A DNA stretch of 64,000 bases, from NCBI GenBank assembly GCA_947650285.1, contig CANTFL010000376.1:61110-125109 (forward strand). Direction: 5' to 3'. Position 1 is the first letter of the stretch. Each line of letters opens with the position of its first letter. Below, in pieces: positions 1 through 14,400 of the stretch. The notes under the pieces are model-generated. The model saw only the letters and a program-made list of their open reading frames with translations, made no database searches and was not told the DNA's origin. The position numbers and the translations under genes are program-made. This DNA is from Hyaloperonospora brassicae. Taxonomy: Eukaryota > Oomycota > Peronosporomycetes > Peronosporales > Peronosporaceae.

Positions 1-775
1 AAGCGGACTTTCGACATTCATAGCACGAAGTGCGGCTGCTTGTCCCTTCCATTGCCATTGCAGCACACTGCCAAGGTGATACGCTCTTTGTTTTGGGTGC
101 GGCCTCCCAGCTGCTTGGTTGCCAGCGAATTAATTGCCTATAAATAAGCTTATGTAAACACAAAGTGTTACCATTTGTTGCAAACAAGTCCACTTGTACC
201 AACGAACCCGCAGCCGGTAGAATAGCCCTGTTTCATACATATTGTAAATATCTTTCCACTCGTACTTTTCCAGCGTCTCACGGAAGTCAGGGAATGATTC
301 CTCGATGAGTGTCATGTCAACAGAACCACTCTCTTCAAAATGGCGAAAGGACCTGATTCCATGCCGGTTTTCAAATAGTTTCAGCCAGACATTCGAGAAC
401 TCGAACACATCATGCTCAGGGTAGAGGTGTTCAATGAAAAGGGCTGCTTTCTCTTTAATAAGGTCCACCACTCAGGTTGACGCGATCCTGATGGCTAAGG
501 AATCCCTCAACTAGAGCATATTCCATCTGAGGATACTTCACGTTCCTTTTACGTTTTGCGTCAAGATTGCTGTTGTCGGCCTTCGCCAAGATTGTCGCTT
601 TCCTCTTTAAAAGGCCTTAGATTGTAGGCTGACTGACATTTAACTTGTGCCTCTGTTCTAGCCACTGGATTAGGTCCTTCTAACTGAGCTGAGGATTCTT
701 ATCATGGTGCTCACACAAAGCAATGGAGATCTTGTCCGTCATTGTCGTGTACTGAGCGCCTTTCGGAGACATGTT
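1..775 (-). pseudogene. pogo/Tigger-like DDE transposase, decayed, 5' part only
   Basis: Read on the minus strand from an ATG near 773, a CENP-B-type helix-turn-helix segment (TDKISIALCEHH, then QWLEQRHKLNVSQPTI) is broken by two in-frame stops. A 113-codon open stretch (130-471) then holds the DNA-binding tail (FSNVWLKLFENRHGIRSF) and the start of the DDE domain (DIYNMYETGLFYRL, where the family usually has DIYNxDETGL). The transposase reading resumes in another frame at 1-129 (LATKQLGGR, KERITLAVCCNGNG) and runs off the window. Members of this family cut and paste pogo-type DNA transposons. Several stops and frame changes, and Y in place of the first catalytic D, make it inactive. The family assignment rests on motif order only. 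Confidence 0.7.
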
Positions 776-3700
776 GGAGGAAGAAAAGTCGGGGACGACG
801 GGGGACTCCCTGTTTATATAGGTAAGGGGGTTGACTGGGGGTGGCGGCTGCAGCAAGAATCAAAAATGTAAACAAAGCCGATCGCAATATTTTTCCCACT
901 TGTAAAATCCATATATTTTTTGACCCTGTCGTAAGTGATAACCTCCGTAAAGTATTACCATGACCTCGTTCCCAACGATTTTAATTTAGACAGGTTATAC
1001 TGTATGTATATAATTATTGATAAATTACACGACATGCGTGCATGCATACGTCATGAATTACTTTACTTACACCAATAATGTCGCCGCGATAATCGACCAA
1101 CAAAATTTGCTATCCACTTGTTACCTGTTCAACTAACTCGCGCATAAATTCGAGGAATTGATTGCCTTCAACCGATACCAAAATCAAAAACGATATATAC
1201 TGAATTTGAACAAGAGAACGGACATTTTTCTATTGACATAGGTTACAACTTACCCTCATCCTAATTTATTCTGCGTCGAGCTGCACAAATTATCCGTACT
1301 TATTATCTTATCGGTAGTTGAAAATTTTTGATTTATATTAAAGTACGGGTATATTACAAGTATCATCGTCCCTTAGTTTGTGTGTACTGATGTTGCATGT
1401 GACGCACTTACTACTGCGTTTAAAAAAGATGGGTTATCGCTTGATTTTGCTATCGCGGCTACTTTTCTGCTCATTCTTTTAGTCCAATATGCGTTGCTGG
1501 AATGGGCCACTAAACGCGTTTGATATCACAGTGCAAGCAACCACATTTAATCAAAGTCCAGGCAGTTGCACCTTGATATTATGTGCTCCGTGCATGCAAT
1601 TAAATGTATGTCGACGACACACAAACTTAAAGGAGATGCAAGTATATCAAATGTGCTCAATTGCCGAATTAAATGTATACCTATATCGATATCTATGATA
1701 GGACTTGTAATACATTTGTTACCAATAACGCAAATGCATCTCTGCGATTAGGTAGATCGACTGATGAAAGGCTCGGATCGCGCATGTGTTTTAAGTGCGA
1801 TATAAGATATTATTGATGCATACTAACACAGGATTATTGATTTTATCACGATAAGTATCCAGCTAAATATACTCTGCTCCTTACAAGTTTAAAAAAATTG
1901 CGAATTTGTACGTGTATTTACAAGATGGCTCTGCAAGATCGTAATAGCAGGGTAGAAGGGAGATCTCTACCCGAACACCATTAAATCCGAATCGTTTATA
2001 ATTTAAAAATATCCATATTGGCACCGACAGATTTGGATCGTTCTATGCAATAAATTTGGTGAAGGTATAAAAGAAAGAGGAGCGAGCGACAGCAGCAACG
2101 ATAGTGGAAAAGCCTGCAAGTGATTATGTGGGTCTGTAATTACCGCATTTCAAGTAATAAATTAAAGGCACAATTACCAAGACAGTAGAAAAACGTTTCT
2201 TAAGCTAAGTAGTGCGACCTAAGTGCCGATTATTTCGTGTTTTATAATCACGTTATCAGCCGTAATCTATAATCCTTCTAGTCAAGATGGGGCTGCTGGT
2301 GTCAATATGTAAGATTTCATCCACGCTAGCAGATGTCTTTATTTTGGAAAATTAAATATGGATCATCTAATTAAACGACTTATTTTTGGCTATATTGTTC
2401 CCACTTTTTCAAGCGCGAAGTAAGTGGCAGGCATGGCGTCGATTGTCTTCGTTACGAAAGTGGTGACTCAAGCCAAATTATCGGAGTCGTAGCTGTCAGT
2501 GCGATCCCGACTTAAGCTATGTCGGGTTTTTTCTTACACCACAAAGGATGAAAGAGAACGCAAAATGTTGCGCCGCTCTCATAAAAATCAGCTAAGTTAT
2601 GCTAACAGCGGGCTTCATTCAATATATTAAATAAACCACCGATGAAATTACTTTTCTTAGTATTAAAATAGCGCATTGAACTTTGAAGACGTGCGTTAAT
2701 ATTAAGTACAAACCAAAGCTTAAGCATCGAGATCAGCTTTAGACATTACTCATCAATAAGAATGCGCACTACAGAAGGTCATTGATATAAATAGAGCGTT
2801 ACACGTATTCATCCTCAACATTTGTATACATCTGTCATAAAAAACAACTTGGTGGATTGGTGTAACTCGCACTAGGATTTATAACATACCTGTAGAAGTG
2901 CGCAATCTATTTAAAATTAGATATTAAGGAATTAGGTCTTTTCTGCATCTCATTAATCGACATGTGGTAGATATTTGGCAAACGTTTGGATTATTCTCCT
3001 TCGGCGCCCGCTTTGATCACTTTTGATTATGGTAGCGCATACCTACAGGTCTCCGTATAAAGGTCTCGATCTCGCAATAATATATACGATACTTCGAGCG
3101 TTCAAATTGTATATATATATATGATAAAACGACTGAAATCGTTGTATTGCTACTCATTTGAATAATTTATATGATTATCTGGGGCCGAGACACTCATGTA
3201 TTTCAAGGAGGCCAATTTCCGCGCCTCATATGCGATGACTACTTAGACTTCCCGTCACGTTATTTTGCAATGTTTTTTCATCGATATATTTAAGTAATAA
3301 TCATACCATTGTGCTATCCGTTGATTGAATGAGATGATAATCAGGAGCCTTTTTGAATCAATAGTAGGAACGGAAAAACTTTGCATGGACAATTGTCGAT
3401 TTTTTTAAAATTCGTGACAATCTAAACACTTTTTAGGACCAGCGCCAGACCCTAACTGTTACAATTTAGTGGTAATATGCATATCGTTAAACGAATCGGT
3501 CACAATTTACCATCTAGATTGAATAGTTAGTAGACGGGCTGTAAATTATGTTGGAGCAAGATGGAGGAGACGAGCAAACAATTATAATGGAGGTCATATC
3601 TTCATCAATTAATTGGGTTGGGCGCCGAGAATGTTATCACATATAATACGGAAATGGTTAAAATTGGTGGTAATAAGTATTAACGAGGATTTATACTGAT

Positions 3701-6700
3701 AGTTGGTTTGGTGAGGTATATTCGGGTACGCGAACGACCCACTATATCCAGTATATTCCATCCATGGTTTTTGAGAGGTAGTGGCAGGTTTGTCAGCTAC
3801 TGTGGGATAGTATGTAAGATTAAGTCGACCCCCCCCCTAAACAGAGGAAACTTTCAAATACAAATTGGCAGCTCAATAACTATTGTGCTACGTTTGCGGC
3901 AACATAAACGAGATGTAATTATGTAATCAGATATATCGTCACTTCTGTTCACAGTCGTCTTTACGTAGACAGGGAGGTACATCGCAGGAAATATAATTTA
4001 AAGACCTAGTTTTATAATTCTTAAAGAGTTGCATCCTCCATATTTTTAAGCGTCTCGTCTTATAAGATTTACCGTTCTCATGAAGTATTAAGAGGTCAAA
4101 ATATACCTCTTCAATTTGTCCCTGTCCGCTTCAATCTTGCGCGCTTATTAGTGAATACTTTTTTTTGGTCTTCCGAGTGCCATCGTTTTTGATGATGTTG
4201 TCGTCGGTACCCATCGAATAACTAGAACCTTTGATTAAATCAAGTGACAAACTGTCCCGCGCTTTGCTATTTCTAAATTGTCACTATCAATGACTTCTGG
4301 ATCTTTCCCATCATAGAAGCATTAGATACGTGACGAGCAAGAGTCACCAGCGGAGTTCGAGCGTATCCTCAATTACTTAAGCGTTGTGCGCCATACATGC
4401 TAATAATTGCGAAAGTTGTATGCTATTTACATATAAAAAGATTAAATGTCCGATGAATGCCCATAAGATTGTTTTGTATGATATAATCGCGGGCAAATTT
4501 GCTGCCCCGAATTATAAGGTTTGACGTGGCTTTTACGTATTACGCCTGATAAAAACATAGGCACATTTTATATCATCATCCTATATCGTATAGGTATGCA
4601 TAGAAACATATCGTTCTATTTTATTGAATTGTTTTACGGAACGACAAACATCTCCGTCAATCATGAAGTCGATTAAAGACGAAATTTAAAATGTGATGCA
4701 TGAATCTTAGCTCGCGGCATTGAAGATTCGGAATATTCCGTCTTCTGTGTTATAAACCTTATGATCAACAAGGTATTATACGTACCGACATCGATTACTT
4801 TGCATAAAGATATCTGAGGTTTTGCGATCGTCGTCGGGAATGCTAAATGCAAAGTCCAATAGAATTGACTCGTATTACTCTTTAGGGTTAATAATATGCT
4901 GCTTCCATGCAAGGGGATAAGGAATGGATGTAGTTTTTGACAAAATTCGCAAGCACATATATACCTGCGCACAAGAATAGTGTACATTTTCACTATACGG
5001 CATTTTTTGTTGCAGGCTTTCGACAAGAATTTTGTTGTAATACGACTGCACGTAATGAATAAACGAAAAGGGTTGTGTGCAACTAGCCCTTTTGGGTAGT
5101 GTTTAGCTAGATAATTATAGATTAGATGCTGGCAAGACCTATTAATTATCCTTGTTCAGCTTTAAACGATGATAAATTAGGTGCACGATATATTATGCGC
5201 GATCCATGTAAAACATTTACAATATTACATACCTATGCGATAGACGCGAGACATGATCAGTGTATTACTTGATAGTGAGTAATTTATGGTCATGCACTTG
5301 ATACAGCGATAAGCTATATGCGGTTGACGCGACTAGTTTCAGAAGGCGCGCTCCGCACATTGTGCATCGTATTGCATTATCGCATATCCGATTGCTACAT
5401 CGCTGGGTTATAGAACTCACAAAATAACATATACTGATCTGCAATCACAAACAAGGCGAAAGTACATTTATCTTGTTGAGCCCCTCATCGAAGGATAACA
5501 CTTAACACTATAATTTACGTACTCGCTTTCGTCAGCATACGAGAAATATGCTCGGTCATCTAGACGTATTTTAGCGAGTACTTACATGTACGCCTGTTTT
5601 CATATCTCTATCGAGTTCTCATATTATTATTTGACACCGACCAGAACTTACCAACTTTAGTTTTTGAGATCAAGGCGCAAGCTAAAATTAGAAAAAAAGG
5701 CCTTAGTTTTATAAATTTCGATCACTGCAAATTTACACTGTTTGCAATTGGCACTAACATTATGCGCGAGTGAGTTAATAGACCTTTATACGTGAGGTCG
5801 GTGGAAAGCGACATCACTATATTCTTTTGCAGCCCAAACATGGAGCAACATATCGTTGTGGGAGCTAGAAGCTTATTGTTTGGCCGAGCCCAATCTAATT
5901 GGTAAACATCTGTTCATATTGACAGAGGCGAACATAATTACTTGTGATATTACCATCAACGCTTAAATCATAAAGCTGGAAGTGCTTACTTCTGCATGTA
6001 AAATATTGCGTTAGATCGTAAGGATCTGATAAGCCTTCCATCATATTCATAAAATATTGGATAGGACCTTTTGATAATTTATCAAATTTACGGTCTATCT
6101 TTGTATCGGCGTATGAGGCGATACATATGCATTATTTAATATGCTTGATGGATGCACCGTTTTTCATCCACGATAAAATATTAGCACAGCAAAGGTCATA
6201 TGGCTATGTAGATAGGCTAACGCTCATATCCCTCTTTAAAGCGATCGATTGAACGCGCATGATTATAATTGACTTGTATATCGAGGTGTTATTCACTCCT
6301 AATAACCATATTAAATTATACACTGGCTCAGACTGAACTATCAAAGAGTGCAGATAACCTTCGGCTATCGCACGGTACGACTTCAATAATAAATTTTTAA
6401 TTTGGTCTAATTCTTGTATAAAGTACTTGTTTAAGGGGTTCTTGCGTTGAGACGTATAACGCGATATCTTAGCCTTCCAATAGAAACTCCTTTCCATAAA
6501 TGAGATGCTATGAAGACGTTTTTCCAGACCATTTCACCGCCCATATACGTCGCTTACTTATTCGTCCTCTGCGACGAAAACGCAGATATGCTATTACAAT
6601 TTCGATGCGCAAATGTTACATTATCCATAATATGATCATCAGCAAATGTAATCTTACAATATTAAACAGTAGAGGCGATCCGATTAAGCGTTTAAGCACA

Positions 6701-9700
6701 TTTACTCGAGACATCGTCAACTACGACATTGGATGTCAAGTTTTTTTCCTAAAAAAAAACTTTTCTGAGATACTAGAAATCTCAAATTTTTAAGGAGTTG
6801 CACAAGTCTTTCTTGAGTACTTGGGGATGATGGCCTCAACGTCTTATAGCAGTTTTAATTTATCTGATATTTTGTACAGACGTATCTTAAATCAATATAA
6901 TATAGCCGTGTTAATGCTTCTGGGCAAGAGAGGGCTTCTTCCAAGATTTTCGCCACCTAGACATGCGTATTTAATCAAGATAACACAAGTGACTGAGTCA
7001 CCAAATTTATCATCGTGTCTTGTGATGCGGCGAAAGGCACCATTTCTAGCTAGCGTTATTTTATATACTCAGATTCAAATGAATATGTGCTAACGAAGGA
7101 ATTGCGAGCAAGACCATAGCACTTATTCGCACGGCGTTCATACGCTGCTGAGGGCTTTACGAATATATACTGTTATTTGGTAAACAAAACAAAGGCATCT
7201 TCCGAGATCGTCATTATAAGATAAATATCGGAAATCTTTTTATGGAAGCCATGGTTGACTAAGAATGACAACAGGGTTGTCACCCAATGTATTATAATAG
7301 TCATTATCGAATTTATATCTTAATGTTGTACTGGATGCCTACTGTGTTGGGGAAATAATGCTACGCACTGACAACAGTTCGTAGCTAGCCATCATTGACT
7401 GAAAAGTAATAGCGCTTTTATTACCTATCGTGTACTGTAAGCGCTGAGAGGGATACTTAGTACTGACAACTAAGTTTATTACGAGAAGAGGAAAACTATA
7501 CTAATGAAATGAAGATCAAATGTGTCTTGTCAAATTTTTCTTACCCATTTAAATTGACCTAAGTGTATATAGTTAAAGCGATACACTACTCATTGCGCGC
7601 GTCTACCTGTAACTTTTTGGGTAATGCAATCCAACTTCAACCAAAAATTAGACCTGTAAACACTGAAACAATATCTATAAACTTAGCAATATTTTAATAC
7701 TAACCAGAATGACAATAATTATGTTGTATAATTAATTCTCTGATATCAATAAACCACATATAATAATATTACACAACTAGCTGAACTTTTCGCCTACTAC
7801 ACGCTTCTTCAGTTTTATAAATTCGACTGTTGCAAGATACACCGTTATCCTCGATAGAGGGTTTAAGTTTCACCGTACACAGATCTTCAATTGGCAGCAA
7901 TTGGCTCCTAATGAAGCTATAAATTACTTAAAATAGATAGAACAGGAGAGAGATGTCTTGCGTCATCTAGAAATTTCAATGATGATATTTATCTTAACAT
8001 TAGGTGTGGCAACAACCACAAAATGTGTGTTAGAACTAACTTCGTCAAATAAGCTACGACTTCTCAAAGCGGTTTGAGATGATCAGGGCATGCCGCCTAT
8101 TATTATCCTGATCAATTTAGACAATGATTGCATGTGCGTGATATGAACAAGATTGGATTTAAATCTTGAATTTCGATTACCTAAGTAAAGGTCATTACGT
8201 ACAGTCGTACGTAGCACAAAAATGGGGATAACTTAGATATAAATGAAGCCCTGTGGTTAATATTAGTTTTTATCTTTCTCCTACATGTTTTGCCTACAAT
8301 AAGTTTCTCACTTTATTTGTTTTAAGGTTTTCCGGGGCTAAACCGTCGCTCCCCAGTAATCTTGAATGACAATACGACGTCAGATTGACGTGGGCGTATC
8401 TCACGCATAAGTTTGACCATTCCGCCACGGATATCAAATTTAAGCGTGTAAAAAGTCAGGCAAAACTACCAGGTTTTAAAGAGAGCATTAAAAATTTCTG
8501 TAGAAACAATATATATATATATATATGTATAAAGTGAGTATGTTAAGAAATTTTGCGGTGATACAACTCGCTAGGTGGAGTATGTTCGATGTGTAAACGT
8601 GCACTTAACGCACACATTTCTTAACTCGCATCTAGAGAGGAGCAATGAACGCAGCAATTTGACAATATAATGTCTAAATTAGCCCTTAGTCAGAGTTACC
8701 GTATTATACAATGGTTTACATGCCGTGCATCGCGAGCGCTGAGGCAAACATTTCAACCTGCTCTTCCACAATTAATAGGCGAATGCATTTTGGCGTCAAT
8801 CACGCAAAGGGTTTTTGGCATCGTCTAAATGGACGAAATTAAAAGACGTTGGAGCCGTAAATATATATTTTGTGCGCATTGAACTGTATACACGGTCTTC
8901 GTGCGTGCGTAGACCTGGATGCCGCCGACTAAGATTGCTATTGTTGGATACGTTTACGCTGTACTTGAACCAGCTTTTGTAAAGCTAATTCTATCAATTC
9001 CCTTGCTAGTATAAAGAACTTAATTATCTTTCCAATATATATTCTTGCTTGGTAAACGTGGTAATCACCGCATTTTGCTTGTCACTTACAGCGAAATTCG
9101 TGTAGAAGGTGTAAACCAAGCCCACGGGGTAATTGTATTTTCTAACGCAGTCTATCCGATGCAACCCACCTCGGCGAGGCTAAGTGTGTCATGACAGCTA
9201 TACATTATCGAGCTGAAAAAAATGTATGTTGGAATAAATGTATTTTGTCCTCAGATGGACCACAAAGTGGTACAGCTAAAACGAGGCACCAACACCTAAT
9301 ACTGACACAGTCTCCGCTGCATCGCAGTATCTAAACAATTCCGTATACCTCACGTACGGATGCAGGGTTCTCTTATAAACGAATACAAATGGTAAGGGGA
9401 AGTTGTATAATTGAATATCATACCGATTCATTTGATATTATGTATACTCTACGTACGGATGGACACTTCTCTTATAAACTAAAACGATTTGTAGAGGTAA
9501 GTTGTACATTTTTATATTACACCAAAAATTTTGGACAATCTGATCCCTCTTTAACATGATATATTGCTATATACATAAAAGGGTCGATCCACCGCTTCTA
9601 TTTTATGTCAATGTGTAGGGTATGCTTGACGATGAAAAAAGTTGATAGTCGATCACTAACTTCGTCCATATTTGATATTTATGGTCCGGATTATAGGTCA

Positions 9701-10375
9701 CTGGCATGGGAACGATAATTACACGGAACTAGTCTGAAATATATATCACGCCTTCGTGCAGTTTAAAATTGTATAGTAACGGGTACTGGTCGGAATAATT
9801 ATAGGTGGCTGCGTTCAACTAAAAAGAATCTTGTACAAACTATTCAGATCGCTCATTAAATATCTTGGCATGTTAGAGTAGCATGATTGAAACCGCAGAA
9901 AACGTATTCACGAATCAACGTCTGTGTAATAAGGATTTTTTTCTGTTACACTTTCAGTATTGCGCACAATCGCTGCTGAATGTAAGCATATTTCCCATGA
10001 CAAGATTCTCTCGATCCGGATGGTCATATAGTTTGTAATTATAGATGAAACTGAGTCATCCTCTCCCCGGCGCTGGCATCTGTCTGTATTTGTGTGACAA
10101 CTTCTCTAGTTGTAATCAATTTATATGGTCGCTGCTCTTAATCGTAAGCCGCTACTTTGCTGAGCAAATTTGAGGTCGTTAGCGCTATATCTCTGTGTCG
10201 GCCTCTGCGGTGCAGCAAAATACGAAGTTCAGGTCCATCGAGTCGCGGATGCGTAGCCTACACAAAAAATTTTCTAGGCTAGTGTTTGATTGGTAATAAG
10301 CGTCCTAGCGTGATTTGCGAGGTGATCATAATGCCGTGCACGAATTCTGTGTGTCGGAAAAAGTATAGAGTAGCA
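776..10375. other. AT-rich gene desert
   Basis: About 9.6 kb with no reading frame longer than about 120 codons and no recognisable domain. The short open frames here (for example 3708-3926, 4673-5026, 6204-6497, 6500-6793, 6821-7093) have no motif, no homologous neighbour and AT-driven composition, so I do not call them genes. There is a short TA-dinucleotide run at about 8509-8526. A diverged direct repeat at 9343-9510 is listed separately. No LTR pair, RNA gene or terminal inverted repeat was recognised. Confidence 0.6.
9343..9510. repeat. Diverged direct repeat, two units, period 99
   Basis: The unit at 9343-9411 recurs at 9442-9510 with substitutions. Both contain GTATAC, then ACGTACGGATG, then TCTCTTATAAAC, then AAGTTGTA in the same order and spacing. 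It lies in the gene desert and no coding role is visible. It may be the remnant of a transposon end or of a local duplication. Confidence 0.5.
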
Positions 10376-11570
10376 TTATTCGGAACTTGAATCCAGCAAA
10401 ATTATATTACTACATCTCCGTAAGCTGTTCCAGCGTGTTGATGCTGGTCTGTAAACCTTTTCTCCTATATTTAAAGCGTGCCCGAGCTGGCGATGTCGAT
10501 TTTGAAGCTCAAATGAGACGATGGTACCTTCGTCCATGGGCCGCAGCTTTTTTGGTGATGATTGAACGAAGATACATGACATTTACTCTGTAACTTCATT
10601 TATAAGAAATATGCACCGATTCATTGTCGAGAAAGGAAACAAATATTCCTTCTGAGCGTGCACGTCGTTGACAAGATCATCAAGCATCTCTCCTGATACG
10701 ACAATGGTCATCCACATCTAATGGTTGCTGCGACGGTTAAATCCAAGTCTAATCCTTGTTTTCGTGAAAACCGCGAGGCTTCTTCGCGTGACTAGTGATG
10801 AGGGTCTCGCGTTGGTCCAAATTGATAGCGTGGCCTATTAAAGAAATTGTCACACAAGTCTTCCTCTTCTTTAGTCCTTTTGCTTGTTCTTAGGGTAAGT
10901 CCTTAATGGACGCAAGGCAGCAGAACATTCCAGTTTCTTATACGTTGTAGATGTTACCAAATAGGGAACTCTCACACGGTCCCGGATGGAGTCGCACGAG
11001 GTGATTATCTTCTTTGAGTCTGCAGATCCGTTCTCGATGTGATTGCTTTGTTGCTCAGAGCCATAACTCTCCCCAAAAAGCTTGAAGCTACACATAGATA
11101 TTAACAGCAGCTGGTATTCTTGATTACCGCTCAATGTTGCCAAATGCTTCTCCCTCATCGTAATTGATATTTGATTAGAAACACGCGCTTGTATCTACAG
11201 CACCCAATTTGCAAGGGATTTATTGACTGCAGGAAACGCAATCTTTCGGGCTTGCTTACGCTTGATGTTTAGGTCCGTTACATGAATGATCTTTTGGCGA
11301 GCACGCTAATTGCCGGCGATCGTCTCCTCGAATGGCGCCTAAAAGAGATCGTGCATAGCCTCCTCTGCCAGCTTCGACTGTATAAGATCGGCATTTAAGT
11401 CATGCCACTAAGAGATCTTCTTCTGCTGCTCATACGTGATATTAAGAGCCCTGTTTAAATCGCGACGATATCGTCGTGCGTACAAAGAATGAGCTATCCA
11501 AAACAAAATACATTCATTTTTGCATTCTTTTTCTACTTTAAGTGCTTTTTACCTTGCGATCCACTCATTT
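10376..11570 (-). pseudogene. Second pogo/Tigger-like transposase, decayed
   Basis: Read on the minus strand, pieces of one transposase follow each other in changing frames. An N-terminal segment (NRALNITYEQQKKIS, then HDLNADLIQSKLAEEAM) is followed by a Tc5/CENP-B-type segment (ARKIAFPAVNKSLANWVL, then ISITMREKHLATLSG). A weak match to the RHG...HGESGSAD block follows (SYGSEQQSNHIENGSADS). Near the end is the typical pogo C-terminal DDE block (LRPMDEGTIVSFELQNRHR, where the family has LQPMDxGIIxSFK). Multiple stops and frameshifts show it is dead. It differs from the copy at 1-775, so two pogo-type insertions lie in this window. Confidence 0.6.
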
Positions 11571-11743
11571 TGCTCTGCCAAATGTTGAGGCAGCAATTTT
11601 TTTCATATCGCTGATGATTTTGTTATCCCTTAAGTAGAAAACGTCACTGCTGGCAGACACTGCTGGCGAACCTTATACACCAGAAAACGTAGTCTCGGAG
11701 AAATCATATTGTTTTACCGATTCTGAAACTGGTAAACTCCCGC

Positions 11744-11893
11744 ATGATTCTAAACGACCCGCTAAACGAGTGGGAAAGCACTGGCACCGGTATCGGGAGT
11801 CACTTAGATCGATACCCGCGCAAGGGCGGTAAATTTTACATCACCGAAGAGTGGCTAAAAAAGCTGGATATAGTGGATCGTTTGCGTATCTAA
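11744..11893 (+). other. Short unidentified reading frame (49 codons)
   Basis: An open frame from ATG at 11744 to TAA at 11891-11893 has protein-like composition, including KGGKFYITEEWLKKLDIVD. The same frame stays open for several codons before the ATG (FLPILKLVNSR). It may be the 3' end of an older coding sequence. I do not recognise it. It lies just 5' of the decayed transposase on the opposite strand. Confidence 0.2.
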
Positions 11894-12995
11894 ACATTTA
11901 TTAAACCATCTTTCTCTCGAGTAATTTACACCAACCCGGTTGAGTAATACGCGTACACGATATGGGTCACTCACAACACCGACTGTACACATGTACACAT
12001 CTGTTACACACACTCGCACAAACTAACACTGAGGCATACAAAGTAAGCTTCCAATACTGATGCATGACGCATTACCAACTTTTGTTGCGCAATAGGTGCA
12101 AAACGAGTCACTTAAACTTAAAATGTGTTTTAATGTGGAGCTGACCACAAATCCGGGCGTTTTTGATGTTTTTGAGGGCAGATAAGGACTAGAGGATGTT
12201 CGCACCTGTAGAACTGGATGCTATTGATTTATTTGATACACTTGCGCTCCACGGGTCACAACAAATTTGGCTCGTTTATCTTGCTAAATTCACTAAAAAT
12301 ATATTTCGGTCCTTTTTAAGACAAACGAGACCACAAATTAAAATGCTCTTTTCGTGCACGACCCGTTGGGAGCTTCAGCAACGATTGGTCGTTTTTACTG
12401 TTATATAATAGCTGATACTAATAATACGTGGAACCGTGCCAAAAAGTTATCTCGAAGTAATGAATAAATGACGTTATCGAGTAAATTTATGTAATAAGCC
12501 CTCTCCATTTCATTTTTTTGCTACCCAAGGAAGCATTCATTCAATTGTTATATACGGATCAGTGTTTTCCCCTTAGGCAGATCCCTTATGTTCTTTAAAG
12601 CTCGACGACCAGACTACATCATTTAGTCGACGGCGACTTTGGTCCTCAGTTCATTAATTTTTGTATGCCTGTTGATGATGATCAGCACCATAGCAAGTTG
12701 CTGACGATACAATGATGTTCACTCAGAAAAACGGATTTCGTAAAAATCCTAAAGGTTTAGCCCTGCACCTATACAAAATGCCAAATTAAAAACTTGTTTT
12801 TTTTATTAGATAAAGCGCTTATTGTATATTGTAAATCACAAAAGCTACGGACTATTTAATCGAGGTGATCACCCGTCTTGTGGCCCATTAAGGCATGTTC
12901 TGCTTGTGAAGCTGTAATTTTAAAACGCTTTATCGGGCTCATATATATTTGTACAGAGATTGTGTGGCACTTGAGCAAATGATGCAGAAAGTAAA
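11894..12995. other. No recognisable gene
   Basis: Short open frames at 12023-12205 (minus) and 12196-12408 (plus) show no motif I recognise. The region lies directly beyond the point where the integrase of Gypsy-1 fades out, and should hold its integrase tail and 3' LTR if the element were complete. Neither the TGTAAC LTR start nor a chromodomain could be found, so that end has been deleted or has decayed beyond recognition. Confidence 0.5.
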
Positions 12996-12999
12996 ACGA

Positions 13000-13725
13000 A
13001 GCTGGATTCGCGTTTACTAGTCTCCCTCGCCAGCACTACAGCATTCATCCTTAACGGCACTACAAGAACTTACTCCATCTCGATAACGAGTGGACATATC
13101 CTCAAAGGATTTATTCGAGGCACGGTGTGCAGGCTCTGTCTTATCATCTATTAAGGATTGTCAGAAGCCGAAATCTTTAATCGTGTTCCAAGAGAACGGT
13201 ACATGGTTTGCCAAAATGCCGCCGTGAACCGAGGGTCACGGTCGGATACGAGTTCACAGGGCAGCCGGTGGAGTCGTAATGTCTAGTCTACGAAGCCACG
13301 CGCACAGCCTTGTGCCATGATCGACACGGAGACCGCAGAAAGATGCACCATCTTGCTAAAATGATCGACAAACACAAGAATACCATTATTCTTGTGAGCA
13401 TCTTCGGGAAAACCGAAGACGAAGTTCATTATAACGGACTTCCAGCACTCTTCCGATACCGGCAGAGGCTTTAACGGTGCACGGGATAAAGAACTAAGCT
13501 TCACCAGTTGGAGACCTCGCAAGAGCGAATGTACTTGCGGACAAACTGATACTGGTGGGGCCAGTAAAAGTCACGGCTTACTATGAGGTAAGTCTTCTCC
13601 TTACCACGATGCCCGCCTGACGGCTCATCGTGACATTCGAACATGATGCGTAAATGCAAATCAGCACAATCGGAAACGACGACACGGGGGGTGTCGTCAG
13701 CAACTCTGTGTAATACAGCAGACAA
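13000..13725 (-). pseudogene. Gypsy-1 integrase, degenerate
   Basis: On the minus strand the zinc-binding region comes first (FECHDEPSGGHRGKEKTY, FYWPHQYQFVRKYIRSCEV). The core follows, with the first catalytic Asp region GILVFVDHFSKMVHLSAV (13283-13522) and the second in CELVSDRDPRFTAAFWQTMY (about 13175-13270). A decayed Gln-Thr-Glu stretch then continues toward 13000. Frames change at least three times and stops interrupt the core, so no active integrase is made. The normal C-terminal domain and chromodomain are not seen. Confidence 0.75.
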
Positions 13726-13729
13726 TTGC

Positions 13730-14400
13730 GAGTCGTGTACCGATCCACAGAGGAGAGGTATAGAGCCGGCAAGTTCGACAATAATTTCCGGGATGGGATT
13801 GCAAGATGACCCATCAAATGGAAACGATTCGTGTCTCCTGCGTACGCCTTCCGCACGTCGTCGAGTAAAGGCGACGACAGCACACTGACTGACGGATCCG
13901 CAACAGTGGGCAAGGACTTACTGTTTGCGCATGTTGTCGCCTCGAATTCGGGTCGACGTAATAGCGCATCAGCGACGACGTCAAGTCGTCCTGGTTTATA
14001 CTCCACGTAGACCTTATACTCCGCGGAGAAATACAGCCACCTCGACATTCGTTGCGAGAGGTGTGGACTGTTTACGGCCGTGCGTAGTGACCCATGGTCC
14101 GTATAGACGATGAACGGTTTATCTTTTGTGAGACAGACGCGAAACTTGGACAGTGCGTACTTCGTGGCAACGTGTTATTTGTCATGAACTTGATATTAAC
14201 TTTTAGCTGATAGAAGATGACGCGATTGATAGCAGATGACGCGATCCGCGCCATCTGTAATAAATTGCACCAACGCGCAGCTGATCGCCAAATCGCTGGG
14301 GTCACAGACCACATGAAATGTGTCCTGGTCGAAAAATCGCCAACATGGGCGATTGCATCAAGCTTTACTTAGTACCTTTAAAGAAACGCTGACAGTCAGC
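13730..14400 (-). pseudogene. Gypsy-1 RNase H region, degenerate
   Basis: The minus strand encodes the RNase H end and connection (AEYKVYVEYKPGRLDVVADAL at about 13960-14040, LLDDVRKAYAGD downstream). It aligns with the intact RNase H of Gypsy-3 (FAEYNFSVEYKPGRLNVVADAL). The upstream part to 14400 includes the region corresponding to CDASESAIG and carries stops and shifts. This domain degrades the RNA strand during reverse transcription. This copy is inactive. Confidence 0.7.

Noticed and set aside
8509..8526. TA-dinucleotide run
   Set aside because: A short microsatellite common in AT-rich DNA, not worth a separate call.
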